64,000 nucleotides of DNA from an uncultured Bacteroidales bacterium (GCA_900316995.1 ONEZ01000004.1:62001-126000); one strand, 5' to 3'; shown: positions 54,041-63,723, numbered from the stretch's first letter. A program made the numbers and translations. Notes: generated from the letters alone by a model not told the origin.

Positions 54041-55168
54041 CTACCTCTGTTGTTTTAACCAGTAGGCAAACATTGGGTCTTGAAGAACTATCTTCTTAGA
54101 GGGAAGAATATCTATGATATCTTTCTTAAGGCAGCTGTCTTTTAGGTTCTTGATGTTGGCTGATGTTCCTAAATTGTACCTCTTAAGCACTGCTTCTGAA
54201 GAAAAGTTTATTTCTCCATTATTAATAGCATTGATAAAATTAATCTGTTTGGCTGTAAGGGAGTCTATCAAGTTGCAGAACAATAGATTCAGCTGACCTA
54301 TAATGCCGTCAAATGCATCTTTTACAATTTCATACGTGCAGACGTCGTTAGTTCTTAGCCAACTCTGCTGTGCAAGCTGCTGTACATAGTACGGGTGCAA
54401 ATCCACAAGCAGTACAAGTTCAAGCGCTGTATCCTCAGAAATGGTTTTACCTGTGCGTGCAAAAGTTTCTGTTATGAACTCTACCCAGTTCTCTTCATCA
54501 ATTTTTTCAAGAAATTTAATATCTCCAAATTTGTAGAATGGGTTAGAGTAATTGCCAAAGATGTCTAAAAGCATGTGGCGTTTGCTTCCATACAGACAAT
54601 AGCATACCGATGTGTGTTTCTGCCAGTGTGAACGTAATTTCTTCTGAAAATCAAGAGTATTATCAAATTCACATATATTTTGAAACTCATCTATACACAC
54701 AACTACTCTCTTGTGCCGTTCTTTGGCTATGTTTTGCGGCAAATCAAGTATCTCATCAACTGAGAACTGCTTGTCTTTGAAATCCACACCAAGTGATAAT
54801 TCGGCGGTTCCCATCCCGTCACCCAATGTTATTTTAGGCAAAAGGCCTCCAAGATATTTCTTCGCCGATGCCACAAATTCCTCAATTTTAGAAACTCCAG
54901 CCTTTAGTACAGCAGATGCAAAAGTGTTGTAGAAATCCGCCTCAGTTCTACAATTGAACACATCAATGCTTACTGTTATAAAATCCGGGTCTTCTGATAG
55001 TTCTAATAATGCCTTGTTTACAAGAGACGTTTTCCCCCAGCGTCGTGGTGAAATTATAACCGTATTAATTAGTCCCCTAAAGTTGTTTACAAGTGCTTCT
55101 GTCTCTTGTTTCCTGTCTGTAAATGAAGCTCCGTCAGCTATTTTCCCATATATAAAAGGTATCTCCAT
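54041..55168 (-). CDS. P-loop ATPase of the archaeal ATPase / STAND-like family
   Basis: A 375-residue cytoplasmic ATPase. Start taken at the ATG at 55168 (MEIPFIYGK); the longer reading would add 60 low-complexity residues encoded by the tandem repeats and promoter. Walker A SPRRWGKTSLV lies near 40-50 and Walker B VVVCIDEFQN near 155. A downstream HPYYVQQLAQ helix and C-terminal winged-helix-like part fit the ATPase_2 (PF01637) group, widespread in Bacteroidales and of unknown function. It is a single gene with its own promoter. Confidence 0.8.
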   Translation of the reverse strand: MEIPFIYGKIADGASFTDRKQETEALVNNFRGLINTVIISPRRWGKTSLVNKALLELSEDPDFITVSIDVFNCRTEADFYNTFASAVLKAGVSKIEEFVASAKKYLGGLLPKITLGDGMGTAELSLGVDFKDKQFSVDEILDLPQNIAKERHKRVVVCIDEFQNICEFDNTLDFQKKLRSHWQKHTSVCYCLYGSKRHMLLDIFGNYSNPFYKFGDIKFLEKIDEENWVEFITETFARTGKTISEDTALELVLLVDLHPYYVQQLAQQSWLRTNDVCTYEIVKDAFDGIIGQLNLLFCNLIDSLTAKQINFINAINNGEINFSSEAVLKRYNLGTSANIKNLKDSCLKKDIIDILPSKKIVLQDPMFAYWLKQQR

Positions 55169-55216
55169 AGTCAATGTGTCTTGCTTATTATCTACAGTGT
55201 TATTGCTATCACATTG

Positions 55217-55224
55217 CAAATGTA
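55217..55224 (-). promoter_or_regulatory. -7 promoter element of the ATPase gene
   Basis: TACATTTG on the minus strand matches the Bacteroidota -7 consensus 48 bases before the start at 55168. Its -33 region falls in the adjacent tandem repeat. Confidence 0.6.
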
Positions 55225-55230
55225 ATAAAT

Positions 55231-55288
55231 TTATTTGAAATAAAACTATTTGAAATGATTTTATTTGAAATAAAAGTATTTGAAATTT
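55231..55288. repeat. 30-bp tandem repeat at the ATPase promoter
   Basis: Two near-identical units (55231-55258 and 55261-55288), each made of the palindrome TTATTTGAAATAA and a TATTTGAAAT half. They overlap the -33 region of the ATPase promoter, so they may be operator sites. Confidence 0.75.
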
Positions 55289-55410
55289 TCGTAGATTTAG
55301 ACAACTTTGCAGTAGACATTCGTTGGAAAAAGTGCGGCAAACAGCCAAATATTCGTTGGGAAAAGTGTAGCAAAACTCAAAAAATGATTTGATAAGAGCC
55401 TGAAAACCAA

Positions 55411-55440
55411 CGCCACTACCCGTATGGTTGGGCAGTGGCG
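55411..55440. terminator. Probable terminator after cassette 2 barrel gene
   Basis: An 11-bp GC-rich stem with one G-U pair (55411-55421 with 55430-55440) encloses an eight-base loop. It lies about 28 bases beyond the stop at 55468. The T tract is better on the plus strand (GAATTTTTG) than on the minus strand (TTGGTTTT). Confidence 0.55.
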
Positions 55441-55467
55441 GAATTTTTGTGACAGTTCAAGAGGAAG

Positions 55468-56838
55468 TTACTTGCCAAAGTTGATGTTATACACAACCTT
55501 AATACCCACATCAAAGTAACCTAACTTGTTAATTGCTGCATCTACAGCAGGTAACACCTTAACCTCTGGTGCTGGGTTCTGAGGGTCTGCACCAATCTGC
55601 GGTATTGAAATCAGGCTCTTTGCCTCAGCGTTACGCTTAAAGGTGTTATAGGCGCAATAGTCCGCGTACACCCCAATGCCCAGACTTTGGTTATTCTTAA
55701 GTTTGAACTCATAACCTATTTCTGCCGAAGCGTAGAGCTGGAACATTGGTGCGCTCCATTCTCCCTTTGCATTCTTCTGCTCGTCAGTAACTCTACCTGT
55801 TATCAGATTATCAACACGTGTAACGCCGTAGGCATCGTAGTAGGCGGCAATATGCGGGTTCTCTAATGTCTGACTGTATGGTGAATAGACAGGTATTACA
55901 AACCGTGGACCTACGTTAAAGAACAAACCCTTGTGCAGCAATGTGAACATCAAAGGAATCTGAACCTGCAACTGCCCAAGCGTAGCGTTCACGGCATCGG
56001 CGGTAATAGTGTAGTCAATGCGGTCTCCGTCAGCATCTGTAGTGGTATATTGGTCATTTACACTTCCCTTTATGCCAGACGATGTATAGCCTACAGAAAC
56101 GCCAGCCAAAATGCCGCAATAAGGCTTATTTTCATTGCTACGCTTAAAGTAATGAGCATATTGAATGTCAAGCATGGCGTTGTAGCCCATCTTCCAACTG
56201 TAGTTCTGTTCTGTAAATGTGTTGGCGGCAACACCGCCTCTTAATCCTACGGATACACGGTCAAAACCTTTCAAGGCGATTGAATCAATCTTTGTTTGAG
56301 CAGCAGCGCTGACTGAATCAGGCTTCACTATATATACAGTATCCTTGCTCTGCCATTTTGTGCCACCATCAACAAACATGGTGTCATACTGTATAATGAC
56401 CTTGCGGTTAACCTTTAACACCGTGTCTATGCTGAACTCCACCTTACGGTCCTTGTATATGGTGTCTCTCAGAATAAGCGTATCTGTAACAACTTTAATC
56501 ACAGTATCATATAGAATAACGTACCTGCGCCCCAGTTTGTCAATGTTTGAGTCTGCTATGTGCAACACGTTCTTCTCCTGCTCCTTGGTGGCAACAGGAA
56601 CATCAGCCACTTTAACCCAAGAGTATATCTCTTGCAGCAGTACACCATCGGGGTGCTGCTTGCTTCCAACCTGCTGTACAGTGTATGTCTTACCCAAGAA
56701 ACGTTGCGGTATGCGCTCGCCTGTGGCGTATGTTGATGCTGTCTCACTCAAAGTTACCTTATCGCCTACATTTACAGCACCAGCTGTTGTTATGGTGGCT
56801 ATTACGCTTATCAGTGTGAAAAATATCTTGCTTTTCAT
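55468..56838 (-). CDS. SH3-like domain plus outer membrane barrel, partner in cassette 2
   Basis: A 456-residue exported protein. After the signal peptide (cut near TTAGA), residues of about 22-80 (VNVGDKVTLSETASTYATG, IPQRFLGKTYTV, LLQEIYSWVKV) resemble the SH3-like cell-wall-binding modules found in phage lysins and amidases; that similarity is from memory. A stalk of repeated D-T-V/I/L strands (about 108-175) follows. The C-terminal part (about 195-456) is a barrel paralogous to the 48396 protein, with VNDQYTTTDADGDRIDYTI and QVQIPLMFTLL. If correct, it could grip peptidoglycan with one end and sit in the outer membrane with the other. The 56857 cargo gene ends 18 bases upstream, so they share an mRNA. 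Confidence 0.8.
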   Translation of the reverse strand: MKSKIFFTLISVIATITTAGAVNVGDKVTLSETASTYATGERIPQRFLGKTYTVQQVGSKQHPDGVLLQEIYSWVKVADVPVATKEQEKNVLHIADSNIDKLGRRYVILYDTVIKVVTDTLILRDTIYKDRKVEFSIDTVLKVNRKVIIQYDTMFVDGGTKWQSKDTVYIVKPDSVSAAAQTKIDSIALKGFDRVSVGLRGGVAANTFTEQNYSWKMGYNAMLDIQYAHYFKRSNENKPYCGILAGVSVGYTSSGIKGSVNDQYTTTDADGDRIDYTITADAVNATLGQLQVQIPLMFTLLHKGLFFNVGPRFVIPVYSPYSQTLENPHIAAYYDAYGVTRVDNLITGRVTDEQKNAKGEWSAPMFQLYASAEIGYEFKLKNNQSLGIGVYADYCAYNTFKRNAEAKSLISIPQIGADPQNPAPEVKVLPAVDAAINKLGYFDVGIKVVYNINFGK

Positions 56839-56856
56839 ATTATACCTCCTTCCCTT

Positions 56857-59800
56857 TTACTTGACAATGTATTTTACAGACTCCGTTCCATCAGCACTCT
56901 TAATAACCACTATGTAGCTCCCCTGCCTCATTTCAGCCTCAAACTCAGCTGTATCCGCACCATGCGATGCAAAATGTCTGCAAAGCTTGCCTACATTGTC
57001 ATAGACGTATATCTCACAGTTCTCTTCCTGTGGCAGGTGCATAACCTGCATCCTTTGGTTTGGATAGGCTATTGTAGGAATCACTGCTGGAGCAGACCTC
57101 TTTGACGCTCCGTAACGGAACACCTGTGTGCGCATTATGCCCTTGCAGCCAACTTCTGAGGTCTGCTTTGGCAAGTCAATTAATGCGTAGTAGTCTCCTG
57201 TACCGACGAAAGACTTGTCTATGGTGTAGCCGTAGCCTTTGCCCACAAGCTGGTCTGTATGCATTGAGGCTGGATCATCAATGTTATCCATCTCCCCAAC
57301 TATCCTGTACCAGCTTACGTTGCCCTCACCAAAGGCGTAGCCTTGTGCGTTTAGTGCCTTAACGTTTATCATAAACAGCCAGTCATATTTTGCTACTGAC
57401 GGTGCGTTGTCACACGCAGGGGTGTTGTCCGCGCTCTGGCGTATCATTGTTATATTGTAGTGGAACAGGCTGTCACACTTGAGCGGAGTTACCTTTAGGT
57501 CATCTATTCTCTGGCTCTTGGTTACAAATATAGTCTTACCTGATTTAAGTGTAATCTCACCGCCCTCTGGGACAGAAACATCTATATCCTTCTCCACAGT
57601 GCAATGTATGAACTGGAAATAGGCTGTTAGTGTGGTGTCTTTAGTTATGATTATATGTATGGCTGAAGATTTTTCTCCATTACTCCAATACGTAAACTCA
57701 TAACCTTCATTTGGAGTTGCAGTAAGTGTGGCTGTTTCTCCATAGTCATATACGCCGTCACCTGTTGTCACACCTTCTGTTTGTGCTATAGTTTTTACGG
57801 TGTATTTGTTGGTTATACTTGAGAACTGGGCGGTATAGGTCTTTGGCTCTGTTACCTCAGCAATCTCTGGCTCCCAACCGCTGAATGTGTATGTATATTG
57901 GGCATCTGCTGGCTTGACCGGTGTCTGACCTTTATACTTTGGAGTGGCTCCGTAGTCTAGTTCTTCACTCTGCAACTCTTCACCATCGTAGTTCACAAAT
58001 TTGATTTCATATTTGTTCACTACGCTGCTATAGGTTGCAGTATAGTCTGTAGCCTCTGTTACGGTGGTTATTGCCTTGTCCCAACCATTGAAAGTATAGG
58101 TGTACTGCGCTGTGGCTGGTTTGGTTGGCTCTAGGCCTTTATACTCAGGTGTTGCACCATAATCCAAACTCTCAGACTGTAATACATCACCGTCATCATT
58201 CAAGAAACGGATGGTGTATTTGTTGGTTGTGCTGCTGAACTGGGCTGTATAAGTCTTCGCCTCAGTCACTTCCGCAATCTCAGGACTCCAACCAATAAAG
58301 ATGTAGGTATACTGGGCATCTGCTGGCTTGACAGGTGTCTGACCTTTATACTCTGGAGTGGCTCCGTAGTCTAGTTCTTCACTCTGCAACTCCTCACCAT
58401 CATAGTTTACAAACTTGATTTCATACTTGTTCACTACGCTGTTATAGGTTGCAGTATAGTCTGTTGCCTCAGTTACAGTGGTTATCGTTTTATCCCAACC
58501 TGCAAAGGTGTAAGTGTACTGGGCCGTAGTTGGTTTGGTTGGTGTTGATCCCTTGTACTCTGGTGTTGCACCATAATACAAACTTTCAGACTGCAAAACC
58601 TCACCGTTATCATTTAAGAAGCGAATGGTGTATTTATTGGTTGTGTTAGAGAACTGGGCAGTATAAGTCTTCGCCTCTGTCACTTCCACAATCTCTGGAC
58701 TCCAGCCGCTAAATGTATAGGTGTACTGAGCATCCGCTGGCTTAACTGGTGTCTGACCTTTATACACAGGTGTAACGCCGTATTCAAGTTCTTCGCTTTG
58801 TAGTTCATCACCATTGTAGTTGACGAACTTAATTTCATACATGTTTACTGTACTGCTATAGGTTGCTGTATAGTCAGTTGCCTCAGTTACGGTGGTTATC
58901 GTTTTGTTCCAACCATTAAATGTGTAGGTATATTGGGCTGTTGCTGGTTTGGTAGGTTCTGAGCCTTTGTATTCAGGTGTAGCACCATAATCCAAACTCT
59001 CTGACTGCAATACCTCACCGTTATCATTCAGGAAACGAACGGTGTATTTGTTGGTGGTACTTGAGAACTGAGCGGTGTAGATTTGCAGACCTGTTACCTC
59101 AGTAATCTCAGGACTCCAACCGTTAAACATATATGTGTACTGGGCATCTGTTGGCTTAACAGGTGTCTGACCCTTATACTCTGGAGTAGCTCCGTAGTCT
59201 AGTTCCTCACTCTGCAACTCTTCACCATCATAGTTCACAAACTTTATATCGTATTTGTTTACCGTACTGTTATAGGTTGCAGTATAGTCCGTTGCCTCAG
59301 TAACACTACTAATAGCTTTATCCCAACCATCAAAGGTGTAAGTGTATTGTGCAGTGGCTGGTTTGGTAGGTTCTGAGCCTTTGTATTCAGGTGTAGCACC
59401 ATAATCCAAACTCTCTGACTGCAATACCTCACCGTTATCATTCAAGAAACGGATGGTGTATTTGTTGGTTGTACTTGAGAACTGAGCAGTGTAGGTCTGA
59501 GGACCTATAACCTCGGTAATCTCTGGTTCCCAACCATTGAAAGTGTAGGTATATTGGGCATCAGCCGGCTTGACAGGTGTTGAGCCCTTATACACAGGAG
59601 TTTCCCCATATTCAAGTTCTTCACTTTGCAGTTCCTCGTTGTCATAGTTTACGAACTTAACCTCATACTTTACTCTTTGCACTAGACGAACTGAATGACC
59701 TACCGAACGAGAAAAATTAAAACCAGCCTCATAAGTGGTCTCTTTGGCGATTCCAAGGGCACTTTTCGCTGGTTGGTCAACGCTATGAGAAGAGGACCAG

Positions 59801-62800
59801 TATGCAATTGTCGGATCAAATTGCGTGCTACCAACCCTTCTTAAAGCATTTGAAACCAACACCGCTCCAGCATCTTCCATTTGAAACCATTCCACCAATG
59901 AATACACATTTTTATCCCAACTATTAGTTCCTGGGGTAAAAGTTAATCCTTGCGGTAAAGACCACAAATCTGGCAAAATAAGATAACAGTGGATTCCATT
60001 AACGGTCGCATTTCCTCGCAAATTTTCTGCATTTTCACGAGTATTGAATAGATATTTCCACTCAACATCACTTAATGTATACCATAGATTAGGCATATCC
60101 CCTCCATTTGCAATAGCATTATACACTCCCCAGTCAGAATAAGCATATAAGCCCTGCAAATCTGTATTATAATCTCCTCCTGGATAGTAGTCAGCTTGAT
60201 TATTGCTGGTTGAGAAAGGTTGGAATGCGTTAGCACCACTATCCCAACCGCTTGTTCCCCATCCAAATAAGTCTATCCAACCATTGTACGTTGATGAGAT
60301 TAAACTATTGTCACTTTTTATACCATTCTCATATACAGTACCTCTTGTGGCATCACCTACATAATCCCATTGGTTTTCTGCAAAGCGCCAAGTTCCTTGT
60401 TGCGTTGTACCATCGGCGCACTGATGAGTGCCAAGTGCCGCATTATATTGTAAATTACCTTGTGAGAAATGTACTTTTTTATTCTCTCCTACGGAAAATT
60501 CACCATTCAAGACACCATTCTTATATACTAGTCGCTTAATAAATGTCGCAGTATAAACCTTATCCTCTGTCGCAGGGACTATTTCACTATCCCAACCACT
60601 AAACACATATTTGTATTCTTCTGAATCTGATGGTTTATATGGAGTTGCGCCTGTATAGACTGGCGTTGCACCATACTCGAATTCACTGATTTGAAGCTCG
60701 GTTCCGTCATCATTCAGAAAAATAATTTCTGCGTATTTAGTTTTGACACAACGAACACTCCTTACATACCACTTACTAATATTAGCACTACCGAGATTAT
60801 CCATTGTGTAATTAAAGTATTTATTTCTTGCAAACTCTTCATCATAGGGTGTTGCAGTCCAAAAATAAGCACCATAACCGACATTTAATACGCTGTATGC
60901 ATTCCCATAGCCAGCAGGCAGTGCTTCAAATCCATACAAATCCGTACCGTTCCCATTGTCATACCAACCTGATGTAGTTTTTAGTTTCTTCCCTGAATCA
61001 GCTGAACCACCTAGCGTTTCTGCAAGTTCATTCCATTCCGTCTCAGATGGTACATGCCATCCGTTTGGACAGATACCTTGGCGGGTTCCGCCGAAAGCCG
61101 TCGTCTGCTCTTTTGCTTCTGATGCACTAGACAAACCTACGACAGCAGCCCAATTGTATAGGAATCCTAACTTTTCCCTTTGAGCATCTGTTAGGTTACC
61201 GCTATAACTTGTAGTGGTATTTCTTCCATCTGTGTAATATGGGGCATACGTTGTGCTATTTGACGTGGGGAGTGTAACTCCAGCCTGCTCACTCTCTGTG
61301 TCATACTTATTGCACTTCATGTTTTCAGCCAGCCATACCTGATTTCCAATCTTCACATAACGATATGTATTACCACAAATATCGCTTACCGCCCCATTTG
61401 ACACTACCTTAAACACGGCGGTATAAGTTTTATCTTCTGTAACGGGTTCTATTTCATTGTCCCAACCCGTGAACGTGTATGTATATTCTGCATCTGAAGG
61501 CTTGGTTGGAGTTGCGCCTGTATAGACTGGCGTTGCACCATACTCGACTTCACTATTTTGTAATTCATTGCCATCATAGTTCAGAAAACTAATGGATACG
61601 TATCTGTTCTTTAGGCAACGTACACTTCTAGCATTCTCCTTGCTACTATGGCTATCAAACAGGTTTGCATCCGTATAATTGGTAAAGCGTAAATATGTCT
61701 CATTAACACTGTGTGGTTTATCAGTCCAATAGCTTGTTACGCCACCAATTTCTTTAATGTTCGTACCCCCTGCAAAACCAGCTGGTAAGGAGGCAAAGCC
61801 ATACAAGTCTCTACCATTGCCATCTTCGTACCATCCTGATGTAGTTTTTAACTTGCTCCCTGCTATGCTTTCGCCACCTATGGTTTTAACAAGTTCTTCC
61901 CATTCTGTTGTAGTTGGTATATGCCACCCATTAGGGCATATTCCTTGCCTGAAGCCATTATATTCGTAAGTGTCAATTTTTGCTTCTGCTTCAGTTGCAT
62001 AGCCTACTGCCGCTGCCCAGTTGTACAATAAACCAAGTTGGGCTTTTTGTTCGTTTGTGAGGTTTCCACTGTAACTTGTAGTTGTATTCCTTCCATCCGC
62101 ATAGTATGGTGTATAATAAGAAGATTCTCCGTATGCAGATAGTGTGGCACCAGCTCGTTCGCTCTCAGTGTCATACTTGTTGCACTTCATGTTTTCAGCC
62201 AGCCACACTTGATTACCTATCTTTACATAATGGTATGCATTCCCACAGATATCTCTTATCGTTCCATTTGACACAGCCTTAAACACGACGGCATAAGTCT
62301 TGTCTTCCGTGACGGGTTCAATTTCATTATCCCAACCCGTGAACGTGTATGTATATTCTGCATCTAAAGGCTTGGTTGGAGTTGCGCCTGTATAGACTGG
62401 CATTGCACCATAAGCTACTTCCGTACTTTGCAATTCGTTGCCGTCGTAGTTTATGAATTTGATTATCGGACTTCTAACACAACGGATGCTACGTACTTCA
62501 AATTTAGAAAGAGAATAACGCTCTAGTTTGTCATTATCATGTCTTAAGTAGTACTCATAAGCATAATCCTCGTTGATTGGAGTAGAGGTCCAGTAATAAG
62601 TACGCATACCTATAGTGCTTCCTGCAGAGGCAGTCACATGACCTGCCGGCAAAGCTTCAAAGCCATATAGGTCTGCTCCGTTACCATCGTCATACCATCC
62701 TGATGTGCTCTTCAATTGTTTACCGGCTGTGCCTTCTCCTTTCCCCTCTATAGTTTCTATATGTGTAATTAAAGCCTCATATTCTGCATCAGTTGGCAAA

Positions 62801-63210
62801 TGCCACCCATTAGGGCATATACCCTGACGTGGCACACTGAATGTAGATGTCATAGCTTGTGACTCTGATTCATTCGCAAGACCCACTGCAGCAGCCCAAT
62901 TATACAGCAATCCCAGTTTCTGTCTTTGCTCTGTTGAAAGATTTCCGCTCTTGTCAGTAACAACATCCTTTCCATCAATATAAATTGGAGCGTATGTACC
63001 AATATCTGATGTATTAAGTGTATTTCCAGCACGCTCGCTCTGGGTATCATACGTTGTACACTTCAAATTCTCGGCCATCCAGTATTGACCGCCTATTTTC
63101 ACATAGTTATATGTATTCCCGCAAACATCAGTAACCAAACCAGTTGTTTGAGCAACAACAGCGAGTACATTTAGTGTCAACGAACTTAGAATGAGTAGTG
63201 ATTTTTTCAT
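56857..63210 (-). CDS. T9SS-exported multi-FISUMP and InlB B-repeat protein, cassette 2
   Basis: A 2117-residue exported protein. Start is the ATG at 63210 (MKKSLLILSS), giving a signal peptide cut near VVAQ. Three FISUMP domains begin near residues 29, 317 and 604 (DVCGNTYNYVKIG, DICGNAYHYVKIG, DICGNTYRYVKIG; each later GICPNGWH), each followed by one InlB-type repeat, with a 287-residue period. Residues of about 894-1181 are a fourth, variant domain (KKVHFSQGNLQY, YWSSS, VRLVQR). Nine InlB repeats follow (about 1182-1800), then a diverged repeat, the ADNTPACDNAP domain shared with the 49341 protein, and a type A-like sorting domain (about 2041-2117; IYVYDNVGKLCRHF, GSYIVVIKS, KYIVK). Probable T9SS cargo; ligand unknown. 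Confidence 0.88.
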   Translation of the reverse strand: MKKSLLILSSLTLNVLAVVAQTTGLVTDVCGNTYNYVKIGGQYWMAENLKCTTYDTQSERAGNTLNTSDIGTYAPIYIDGKDVVTDKSGNLSTEQRQKLGLLYNWAAAVGLANESESQAMTSTFSVPRQGICPNGWHLPTDAEYEALITHIETIEGKGEGTAGKQLKSTSGWYDDGNGADLYGFEALPAGHVTASAGSTIGMRTYYWTSTPINEDYAYEYYLRHDNDKLERYSLSKFEVRSIRCVRSPIIKFINYDGNELQSTEVAYGAMPVYTGATPTKPLDAEYTYTFTGWDNEIEPVTEDKTYAVVFKAVSNGTIRDICGNAYHYVKIGNQVWLAENMKCNKYDTESERAGATLSAYGESSYYTPYYADGRNTTTSYSGNLTNEQKAQLGLLYNWAAAVGYATEAEAKIDTYEYNGFRQGICPNGWHIPTTTEWEELVKTIGGESIAGSKLKTTSGWYEDGNGRDLYGFASLPAGFAGGTNIKEIGGVTSYWTDKPHSVNETYLRFTNYTDANLFDSHSSKENARSVRCLKNRYVSISFLNYDGNELQNSEVEYGATPVYTGATPTKPSDAEYTYTFTGWDNEIEPVTEDKTYTAVFKVVSNGAVSDICGNTYRYVKIGNQVWLAENMKCNKYDTESEQAGVTLPTSNSTTYAPYYTDGRNTTTSYSGNLTDAQREKLGFLYNWAAVVGLSSASEAKEQTTAFGGTRQGICPNGWHVPSETEWNELAETLGGSADSGKKLKTTSGWYDNGNGTDLYGFEALPAGYGNAYSVLNVGYGAYFWTATPYDEEFARNKYFNYTMDNLGSANISKWYVRSVRCVKTKYAEIIFLNDDGTELQISEFEYGATPVYTGATPYKPSDSEEYKYVFSGWDSEIVPATEDKVYTATFIKRLVYKNGVLNGEFSVGENKKVHFSQGNLQYNAALGTHQCADGTTQQGTWRFAENQWDYVGDATRGTVYENGIKSDNSLISSTYNGWIDLFGWGTSGWDSGANAFQPFSTSNNQADYYPGGDYNTDLQGLYAYSDWGVYNAIANGGDMPNLWYTLSDVEWKYLFNTRENAENLRGNATVNGIHCYLILPDLWSLPQGLTFTPGTNSWDKNVYSLVEWFQMEDAGAVLVSNALRRVGSTQFDPTIAYWSSSHSVDQPAKSALGIAKETTYEAGFNFSRSVGHSVRLVQRVKYEVKFVNYDNEELQSEELEYGETPVYKGSTPVKPADAQYTYTFNGWEPEITEVIGPQTYTAQFSSTTNKYTIRFLNDNGEVLQSESLDYGATPEYKGSEPTKPATAQYTYTFDGWDKAISSVTEATDYTATYNSTVNKYDIKFVNYDGEELQSEELDYGATPEYKGQTPVKPTDAQYTYMFNGWSPEITEVTGLQIYTAQFSSTTNKYTVRFLNDNGEVLQSESLDYGATPEYKGSEPTKPATAQYTYTFNGWNKTITTVTEATDYTATYSSTVNMYEIKFVNYNGDELQSEELEYGVTPVYKGQTPVKPADAQYTYTFSGWSPEIVEVTEAKTYTAQFSNTTNKYTIRFLNDNGEVLQSESLYYGATPEYKGSTPTKPTTAQYTYTFAGWDKTITTVTEATDYTATYNSVVNKYEIKFVNYDGEELQSEELDYGATPEYKGQTPVKPADAQYTYIFIGWSPEIAEVTEAKTYTAQFSSTTNKYTIRFLNDDGDVLQSESLDYGATPEYKGLEPTKPATAQYTYTFNGWDKAITTVTEATDYTATYSSVVNKYEIKFVNYDGEELQSEELDYGATPKYKGQTPVKPADAQYTYTFSGWEPEIAEVTEPKTYTAQFSSITNKYTVKTIAQTEGVTTGDGVYDYGETATLTATPNEGYEFTYWSNGEKSSAIHIIITKDTTLTAYFQFIHCTVEKDIDVSVPEGGEITLKSGKTIFVTKSQRIDDLKVTPLKCDSLFHYNITMIRQSADNTPACDNAPSVAKYDWLFMINVKALNAQGYAFGEGNVSWYRIVGEMDNIDDPASMHTDQLVGKGYGYTIDKSFVGTGDYYALIDLPKQTSEVGCKGIMRTQVFRYGASKRSAPAVIPTIAYPNQRMQVMHLPQEENCEIYVYDNVGKLCRHFASHGADTAEFEAEMRQGSYIVVIKSADGTESVKYIVK
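57818..59667 (-). repeat. Nine InlB B-type repeats in strict AB alternation
   Basis: Order A B A B A B A B A. Type A: FVNYDGEELQ, GWSPEI, YTAQF. Type B: RFLNDNGEVLQ, GWDKTI, YTATY. The repeating DNA unit is therefore about 413 bases, and neighbouring AB pairs are very similar, suggesting recent amplification by pairs. Confidence 0.8.
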
Positions 63211-63261
63211 ATTCAGCAATTTTCAGATTAATAACGCATAGGGGAAAAAGTAAGGATGGTT

Positions 63262-63525
63262 CTAACTGATTATTTGTATGTCGTTTAATAATCCCTTTTC
63301 AGATATAAAGGCATCCAACATTTCTTGATCCCTAAAAATATCAAAATGAGAGGCACTACTTCCATACACCTCCTCTATTTTTTCTTGATCAAATTTGAAT
63401 TTATAGTTCCTCAAATGTTGCAATAAACCTTTAGTTCCATTATGCGCTAATATGTAGGATCTAATTTCTTCACATACTGCGGCTTGTACTTCCCTGATTA
63501 ATTTCTCTTTCTCAATTTTCTTCAT
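63262..63525 (-). CDS. Small hypothetical protein upstream of cassette 2
   Basis: An 87-residue protein without signal peptide, so probably cytoplasmic. It is mostly helical and charged, with an N-terminal KKIEKEKLIREVQAA, and I recognise no domain. It lies 51 bases before the giant FISUMP/InlB gene, and the only good promoter is upstream of this gene, so it may be the first gene of the cassette 2 operon. No counterpart is visible before cassette 1. Confidence 0.6.
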   Translation of the reverse strand: MKKIEKEKLIREVQAAVCEEIRSYILAHNGTKGLLQHLRNYKFKFDQEKIEEVYGSSASHFDIFRDQEMLDAFISEKGLLNDIQIIS

Positions 63526-63575
63526 GATTCTAATAATTTGAAGGGTTATTTTATTTGGTTATATTTCTCTCATTG

Positions 63576-63583
63576 CAAATATA
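63576..63583 (-). promoter_or_regulatory. -7 promoter element before the 87-residue gene and cassette 2
   Basis: TATATTTG on the minus strand exactly matches TAnnTTTG and lies 50 bases before the start at 63525. The -33 match is weak. Confidence 0.55.
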
Positions 63584-63723
63584 CCATTCTTCCCCTGAAA
63601 CATACGGAAAATCCTGTGTACCAATGGTTCACAGGGAACAAACAGTACACACTAAAAACACAATAAATTCAGCTTGGACTAAAAGAATGTGGGTGACAAG
63701 CTGAGTTTCTTAAATAAAATGAC

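Noticed and set aside
55169-55348. 60-codon N-terminal extension of the ATPase
   Set aside because: It is encoded by tandem repeats and the promoter, and reads as low-complexity sequence.
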